Shown here: positions 32,530-36,691 of the stretch, in pieces | Numbering within the stretch: position 1 is the stretch's first letter | How the letters are laid out: each line of letters starts with the position of its first letter | DNA from: Bryobacterales bacterium | GTDB taxonomy: Bacteria; Acidobacteriota; Terriglobia; Bryobacterales; Bryobacteraceae | Assembly: GCA_003170915.1 (NCBI GenBank) | Contig: PMYB01000047.1 | Span: forward strand, 1 to 36,691 | Length of the DNA stretch: 36,691 nt | Reading direction: 5' to 3' | Made by a program: the position numbers and the translations under genes | Notes under the pieces: generated by a model | Seen by the model: the letters and a program-made list of their open reading frames with translations, nothing else | What the model was told of the DNA's origin: nothing | The model's database searches: none

Positions 32530-33558
32530 ATGCTGATTGCCGAACTGATTGCGCCGCGTGAAATGCGCCTGACGGAACACGAGATCGAAGAGCCCGGGCC
32601 GGGCGAGGTGCAGGTGCGCGTGAAAGCCGTGGGCCTCTGCGGCTCCGACCTCCACGCATATCTGGAGGGCGGGGTCGGCGACATGGCGAATCAGTACCCC
32701 ATGGTGTTGGGCCACGAGCCTTCGGGCGTGCTGGTCAAGGCGGGGGCCGGCGTGACGGGCTGGTCGCCCGGCGACCGCGCCGCGCTGGAGCCCGCCCTCT
32801 ACTGCTACCATTGCGAATTCTGCCGCACCGGCCGCCACAATATCTGCGCCAACATCCGGTTCCTCAGCAATTCGGGATATCCAGGTTTTTTCCGCGAGTT
32901 CCTGAATCTGCCGGTCTCCAACCTGCTACCCATTCCGAAGGGCCTCTCGTTCGAGGTTGCCTCGATGTTCGAGCCCCTGGCGGTGGCCATGCATTCCATG
33001 AAATTCGCGGCCGTTCAGCTTGGGGAGACGGCGGCGGTGTTCGGGGCGGGGCCCATCGGGCTGCTGACGGTAGCCTGCCTGAAGGTGGCGGGCGCGGGGC
33101 GTATCTGGGCCATCGAACCCTTGGCGCACCGGCGCGAACTGGCCCGGCGGATGGGCGCCGATGTGGCGCTCGATCCCGGCGAAATCGACGTGGTGCGGCA
33201 GATTCAAGCCGATACCGGCAACCGCGGAGTGGATTGCGCCATCGACTGCGCCGCCAAGGAGCACACCACCAACTGGGCGATTCGAGCGGCGCGCAACGGC
33301 GGCCGTGTGGTCCTCACCGGCATTCATTCCGGGGTGATGGTGCCGTTCGAAGTCTCGCCCATGCGGCGCAAGGAGCTGGCCATCTTCAATGTGCGCCGCG
33401 CGACCCACGAATCGGAGGCCGCGCTGGAGTTGCTGGCGCACCGCACCGAGTGGTTTGCCCCTTTGGTGACGCACACGCGCCCGCTGGAGCGGATCGCGGA
33501 AGCGTTTTCCATCAACGAGCAATACGCCGACGGCGTGGGCAAGATGGTGGTGGTGTAG
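32530..33558 (+). CDS. Zinc-dependent medium-chain alcohol/polyol dehydrogenase
   Basis: 342 residues of the MDR family. The catalytic zinc ligands are in VGLCGSDLH and LGHEPSGV, the structural zinc uses the four Cys of CYHCEFCRTGRHNIC, and the Rossmann motif is VFGAGPIGLLTVACLKVAGA. Overall closest in style to sorbitol/threonine/L-idonate dehydrogenases, oxidising a secondary alcohol of a sugar or polyol with NAD(P)+. The start ATG 32530 gives the family N-terminus MLIAELIAPREMRLTE; GTG 32524 is an alternative. No strong Shine-Dalgarno sequence is present. It diverges from the small unknown gene and converges with the DUF1080 gene, the stops being 4 bases apart. With the glycosidases around it, a role in sugar catabolism is likely but unproven. 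Confidence 0.88.
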   Translation: MLIAELIAPREMRLTEHEIEEPGPGEVQVRVKAVGLCGSDLHAYLEGGVGDMANQYPMVLGHEPSGVLVKAGAGVTGWSPGDRAALEPALYCYHCEFCRTGRHNICANIRFLSNSGYPGFFREFLNLPVSNLLPIPKGLSFEVASMFEPLAVAMHSMKFAAVQLGETAAVFGAGPIGLLTVACLKVAGAGRIWAIEPLAHRRELARRMGADVALDPGEIDVVRQIQADTGNRGVDCAIDCAAKEHTTNWAIRAARNGGRVVLTGIHSGVMVPFEVSPMRRKELAIFNVRRATHESEAALELLAHRTEWFAPLVTHTRPLERIAEAFSINEQYADGVGKMVVV

Positions 33559-33562
33559 AGCG

Positions 33563-34225
33563 CTACGGGAGCACCTGAAGTTTCAGGTCCCGGAAGGTGA
33601 TCTCGTACCCCTCGGCCTCGAGGGCGATGTAGCCTTTGAGCAGGCCGCAATTCGGCAACTCGTTGACGACGACGCCATTGACCGCGAGCGTCAGGTGGCT
33701 GCCTTGCGCACGGAGCTCGTAGTGGTTCCACTCGCCCGCCGGCTTGACCCGGTTCTCTTTCATTTCTTTGCTCAGATTGAAACGCCTGAGCGCGCCATCG
33801 ACGAAGTTATTTCCGAAAAGGTAACCGCCAGTGAGGGTGGTCTGCGCCTGGTAGTAGATTTCACCGAACTGCGACAGGCGGGCGCCGACGCCGCTGTTGT
33901 AGCGCGTTTCCCCCTCGCCGCGCGGGGTAAAGCGCCAGTCCACCGCGAAGACGAAATCGGCCAGCTCCTTGTCGTAGCGGAGCCATTCATGTCCCCCGTC
34001 GCCGGCACAGATGAGGGTGTGCTGGGCGGGGTCCACCCGCCATTGCAGCTTGGGCTTGACGCCGTCGATGGCGGAAAAGGGAATGCGGGTCCAACCATGG
34101 AGGGCCTCGTCGGGCAGCAAGTCCACGGAGCCCGCGGATTGGCCGGAGGCCGCACCGGTGGCGAGCATGGCGGCCACCACGGTCAAAGCCGAAGCCATCA
34201 GAAAATAAATGCGCCAACGTGTCAT
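33563..34225 (-). CDS. Secreted DUF1080 (3-keto-disaccharide hydrolase-type) protein
   Basis: 220 residues. A signal peptide or N-terminal anchor (IYFLMASALTVVAAMLATGAA) is followed by a concanavalin-like jelly-roll typical of DUF1080: LHGWTRIP, LICAGDGGHEWLRYDKELAD, FVFAVDWRF, YNSGVGARLSQFGEIYYQAQ, GEWNHYELRAQGSHLTLAVN, GVVVNELPNC, GYIALEAEGYEITFRDLKL. Some family members cleave 3-keto-glycosides, others are only binding modules. Usually an ordinary start is clear; ATG 34225 is the natural one here, right before a non-coding stretch. It is convergent with the dehydrogenase gene. Confidence 0.85.
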   Translation of the reverse strand: MTRWRIYFLMASALTVVAAMLATGAASGQSAGSVDLLPDEALHGWTRIPFSAIDGVKPKLQWRVDPAQHTLICAGDGGHEWLRYDKELADFVFAVDWRFTPRGEGETRYNSGVGARLSQFGEIYYQAQTTLTGGYLFGNNFVDGALRRFNLSKEMKENRVKPAGEWNHYELRAQGSHLTLAVNGVVVNELPNCGLLKGYIALEAEGYEITFRDLKLQVLP

Positions 34226-34643
34226 AACAAGCTCAGTGTAAACGATTCGGGGCCATGGTGGGGCATGCTTGAGAGGACCTTGCAGAATAAACCCTCGCGG
34301 CAGGCATGGGCGAGTTCCTGGCGCTGTTCGTCGACTGGTCGCTACGTCAGAGCGTTACTGAATCAATGCAGATTGAGATTTGCGCCCAGATTAGCCCACC
34401 CAGAGACACACCTATTCCTTTCATTCCAGACCGGGATGTCGGGCTGCCATTTCGTCGATTCAGTCGGGACCGTGGATCCCTCCACTATTCATCTTTCAAC
34501 CGCGAGAAGGCGCGTTCCACTGCGGTGCGCTCGCGAAAACGGACCCGCTGATGGGGGTCCATCGCCGGCGGCGGTAGCCGGTGCCTTACAGCGTCCGGAT
34601 ATATAATATAGTCTCCAGATAGAGATTGAAGGAGGAACACAAA
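34226..34643. other. Non-coding stretch with a transposase remnant
   Basis: About 420 bp with no complete gene. It contains the transposase C-terminus described at 34485-34567, a TATAAT box at 34602-34607 without a convincing -35, and the AAGGAGG ribosome binding site of the next gene at 34629-34635. I see no clear terminal inverted repeats or target duplication around the remnant. Confidence 0.6.
34485..34567 (-). mobile_element. C-terminal fragment of a DDE transposase
   Basis: On the minus strand the sequence reads MDPHQRVRFRERTAVERAF then SRLKDE and a TAG stop. The RERTAVER-x-x-SRLKDE motif is the conserved end of the catalytic domain (with the last acidic residue) in IS4/IS5-type and related transposases, where it continues with a Gly-rich tail. 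Nothing of the transposase upstream of this fragment is visible, so it is a dead remnant of about 26 codons. Confidence 0.72.
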
Positions 34644-35270
34644 ATGAAACGTCATGTTCATGTTGCGGTGCTCGCGGTGCTGGTTTTGGCGCCGCTGGCC
34701 GCCCAAACGCCGCAGGGCTGGAAGCAGCGCGTCGATCGCAGCGCGGCAGCGTCGGACCCCGACGCCGCAGGCGCGATCAAGTTCGTAACCATGGGATCGG
34801 GTTTCCACGCCACGAATCCCCAAGCGGCGGTGTACTGGAATCCGGCGAATACCGCGGCGGGCGCTTATACTCTCAAGGGCACGTTTACGCTGATGAAGCC
34901 AAGCGGCCACACCAACTATTACGGGCTGGTGTTTGGCGGCAGCGCTCTCGAAGGCGCGGACCAGGCCTATCTGTACTTTGTGGTAGCGCAGGACGGGACG
35001 TGGCTGCTCAAGAGCCGCGCCGGCAGCGCCACCCCCATCGTGGCGCCGAAGACGCCCAACGACGCGGTGAAGAAACCGGACGCCAGCGGACAATCCACCA
35101 ATGCCCTCGAAGTGCGCGTGGGCGCCGATAAGGTCGACTTCGTGGTGAACGGCGTGGTGGTCCACTCGGAACCCAAGAGCGGAGCGATGGCCAAGACCGA
35201 CGGCATCTACGGAATCCGCATCAACCACCTGCTCGAGGTTCAGGTGGACGGGTTCTCGGTCTCGAAGTAG
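34644..35270 (+). CDS. Secreted jelly-roll protein, DUF1080-like
   Basis: 208 residues. A signal peptide (MKRHVHVAVLAVLVLAPLAA, cut near AAQ) is followed by a beta-sandwich with the strand pattern of DUF1080/LamG domains: YTLKGTFTLMKPSGHTNYYG, LVFGGSAL, AYLYFVVAQDGTWLLKSRAG, ALEVRVGADKVDFVVNGVVV, GIYGIRINHLLEVQVDGFSV. A strong AAGGAGG lies 8 bases before ATG 34644 and a TATAAT box 36 bases before, so it has its own promoter. It may bind or hydrolyse a carbohydrate; no catalytic residues can be assigned. It faces the ybdD-type gene with 10 bases between stops. A paralogue-like gene lies just left at 33563-34225 on the other strand. Confidence 0.8.
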   Translation: MKRHVHVAVLAVLVLAPLAAQTPQGWKQRVDRSAAASDPDAAGAIKFVTMGSGFHATNPQAAVYWNPANTAAGAYTLKGTFTLMKPSGHTNYYGLVFGGSALEGADQAYLYFVVAQDGTWLLKSRAGSATPIVAPKTPNDAVKKPDASGQSTNALEVRVGADKVDFVVNGVVVHSEPKSGAMAKTDGIYGIRINHLLEVQVDGFSVSK

Positions 35271-35280
35271 CGGTCCGAAC

Positions 35281-35448
35281 TCAACAACACTTCGCCTGCG
35301 CGTACCGGGCGCGCTGCCGCGCCTCGGAGAACCGCCGCCATTCCTCGGCGGAGTGCGGGTGCCCGTGCGCCGCCAGGTGCCGCTGGTAGGCACTCTCGTC
35401 GGCGAGCTCGCGCAGCAGCGCCAGAATGAACCTGCCCAGGCGCCTCAT
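35281..35448 (-). CDS. ybdD: YbdD/YjiX family small protein
   Basis: 55 residues, [20 protein letters not shown] then [27 protein letters not shown] and AKCC. The Trp/Arg-rich Y-x-x-HL and [11 protein letters not shown] pattern is that of the YbdD/YjiX (DUF466) family, whose members are encoded directly after cstA or btsT carbon-starvation/pyruvate transporters. Its ATG overlaps the cstA stop (ATGA), so the pair is translationally coupled. Function in detail is unknown; it is thought to support the transporter. The C-terminal CC is preserved. Confidence 0.88.
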   Translation of the reverse strand: MRRLGRFILALLRELADESAYQRHLAAHGHPHSAEEWRRFSEARQRARYAQAKCC

Positions 35449-36691
35449 AACTCCTCCGCCCGCAATTGCGAAAGCACGAAGGGCGCTTCGCACACGCGGG
35501 CGTCCCGCGTGCCTCGCAGGATTCCGATCCAGACGCGCATGGAATCCAGCAGAATGGTCGCCACCAGCACCAGGAAGACGCCGCACAGTACGGCGTCCAG
35601 CCGCGCGTTGAAGATCAACGTCTGGGTGGCCGCCGGGTTCGCCGCCGTGCCGGCGCGCAAGGATGCTTCCAGCCGGTCCGCCTGCGCCAGAAAACCGATC
35701 GCCGGAACGGGAGAGAAAATCTTCTGCCACGCGGCCGTGAACGTCACCGTGACCAGCCAGGCCAGCGGCACGCAGGTGATCCACAGATATTTCGCGCCGT
35801 GCATCTTGAGCAGGATGGTGGTGGCCACCGACAGCGCGATGGCGGCCAGCAACTGGTTGGCGGTCCCGTACAGCGGCCACAGCGAATTGATTCCGCCCAG
35901 CGGATCGCGCACGCCTTGAATCAGGAAGTAGCCCCACGCCGCCACGATCAGCGCGCTGGTTGCGACCACGCCCGGCATCCAGCTTGTGCGGCCCAGCGGT
36001 TTCCAGACGTGCCCCAGGAAGTCTTGCAGCATGAAGCGGCCCACGCGCGTGCCGGTGTCGAGGATGGTGAGGATGAAGAGCGCCTCGAACATGATGGCGA
36101 AGTGATACCAGAAGCCGATCACCGCCCGTCCGCCGCCGCCGCGCGCGAAGATGTGGGCCATCCCCAGTGCCAGGGAAGGAGCGCCGCCGGTGCGGTAGAA
36201 CAGGGTCTGCTCGCCCACGTCGCGCGCCAGGTTCGTCATGTCCGCCACCGTCACCGGGAATCCCCACGAGGAGATGGTCGCCACCGCCGCGGCGGGCGTC
36301 GAGCCCACGGCCGACGGGGGCGAATTCACGGCGAAGTACACGCCCGGCTGGAGCACGCAGGCCGCAATCATCGCCATGATGGCGACGAAGCTTTCGAGCA
36401 CCATCGATCCATAGCCCACCGGCCGTGCGTTCCCCTCTTTCGCGATCATTTTCGGGGTGGTGCCCGAGGCGATCAGCGCATGGAAGCCGGAGATGGACCC
36501 GCAGGCGATGGTGATGAAGCAGAAGGGAAAGATCTTGCCCGCGAAAATCGGCCCGGTCCCGTCGACGAAGCGCGTGAACGCCGGGAGCTGAAGCTCAGGC
36601 CGCACGAACAGGATGCCGACTCCCAGCATCAAAATCACCCCCAGCTTCACGAAGGTGCTGAGGTAGCCGCGCGGCGCCAGCAGCAGCCAGA
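35445..36691 (-). CDS. cstA: Carbon starvation protein CstA family transporter, N-terminus outside the window
   Basis: About 415 residues are visible; the frame is open to the right edge ([20 protein letters not shown] at the edge), so the N-terminal part is missing. Repeated hydrophobic segments, [20 protein letters not shown] then [10 protein letters not shown], the segment [20 protein letters not shown], and [19 protein letters not shown] with TTILLKMH are hallmark CstA/BtsT/YjiY sequences. The family imports pyruvate or peptides in starvation. The window's other genes give 2-oxoacid metabolism at the left, but no regulatory link is visible. It overlaps the ybdD gene by ATGA. Confidence 0.93.
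   Translation of the reverse strand, partial: WLLLAPRGYLSTFVKLGVILMLGVGILFVRPELQLPAFTRFVDGTGPIFAGKIFPFCFITIACGSISGFHALIASGTTPKMIAKEGNARPVGYGSMVLESFVAIMAMIAACVLQPGVYFAVNSPPSAVGSTPAAAVATISSWGFPVTVADMTNLARDVGEQTLFYRTGGAPSLALGMAHIFARGGGGRAVIGFWYHFAIMFEALFILTILDTGTRVGRFMLQDFLGHVWKPLGRTSWMPGVVATSALIVAAWGYFLIQGVRDPLGGINSLWPLYGTANQLLAAIALSVATTILLKMHGAKYLWITCVPLAWLVTVTFTAAWQKIFSPVPAIGFLAQADRLEASLRAGTAANPAATQTLIFNARLDAVLCGVFLVLVATILLDSMRVWIGILRGTRDARVCEAPFVLSQLRAEEL

Noticed and set aside
1-36691. Defence island, prophage, biosynthetic cluster, tRNA or rRNA
   Set aside because: No integrase, nuclease, phage structural, NRPS/PKS or RNA-gene features were seen.

Overview
The window looks like a piece of an Acidobacteriota chromosome, most likely of the Solibacter/Bryobacter type. 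This is inferred from the GC-rich sequence, the long Oar-like TonB-dependent receptors with an N-terminal carboxypeptidase-regulatory domain, Tat-exported sugar enzymes, secreted VOC proteins, DUF1080 proteins and a membrane-anchored winged-helix-like regulator. No phage, plasmid, CRISPR array, tRNA or rRNA is visible. Genes are densely packed, and several convergent pairs touch or overlap.

Layout. 1-162: 3' end of typA/bipA. 168-1121 (-): threonine-dehydratase-like PLP enzyme. 1241-4077 (+): four overlapping genes for a 2-oxoacid:ferredoxin oxidoreductase in the order ferredoxin, alpha, beta, gamma (korDABC type). 4141-6080 (+): E1 alpha and beta of a 2-oxoacid dehydrogenase with no E2 or E3 beside them, then a secreted ceramidase-like protein. 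6845-11962: a small secreted regulatory-domain protein, a TonB receptor, a GH29 alpha-L-fucosidase and an O-methyltransferase. 11964-15757 (-): one apparent operon of histidine kinase, TMTC-like membrane protein with TPR repeats, and NarL-type response regulator. 15891-16157: a tiny lysine-rich secreted protein with its own terminator.

From 16.1 to about 24 kb lies a scarred region. It holds a decayed receptor remnant, an orphan ModF-like ABC ATPase, a Tat-exported sugar isomerase-like protein, a VOC protein apparently fused to a foreign tail, a TonB receptor split by one in-frame amber codon and lacking its 5' end, a VOC protein whose 3' end runs into that receptor, and a regulator that seems internally shortened. 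After it come an aminotransferase, a DmpA-type peptidase, an intact 1095-aa TonB receptor, a GH106-like glycosidase bounded by a 52-bp direct repeat, a small unknown protein, a zinc alcohol dehydrogenase, two DUF1080-type proteins around a transposase remnant, and a cstA-ybdD pair running off the right edge.

Functionally the window suggests a heterotroph that takes up and trims plant-type glycans (fucose and rhamnose enzymes, TonB receptors, sugar isomerase and dehydrogenase) and oxidises 2-oxoacids by both ferredoxin- and probably NAD-linked routes. The items most worth a second look are the kinase/TMTC-TPR/regulator operon, the cluster of apparent deletion junctions with an amber-interrupted receptor, the palindrome-rich control region at 22.8-22.95 kb, and the decayed copy of a neighbouring gene end directly after the GH106 stop codon.
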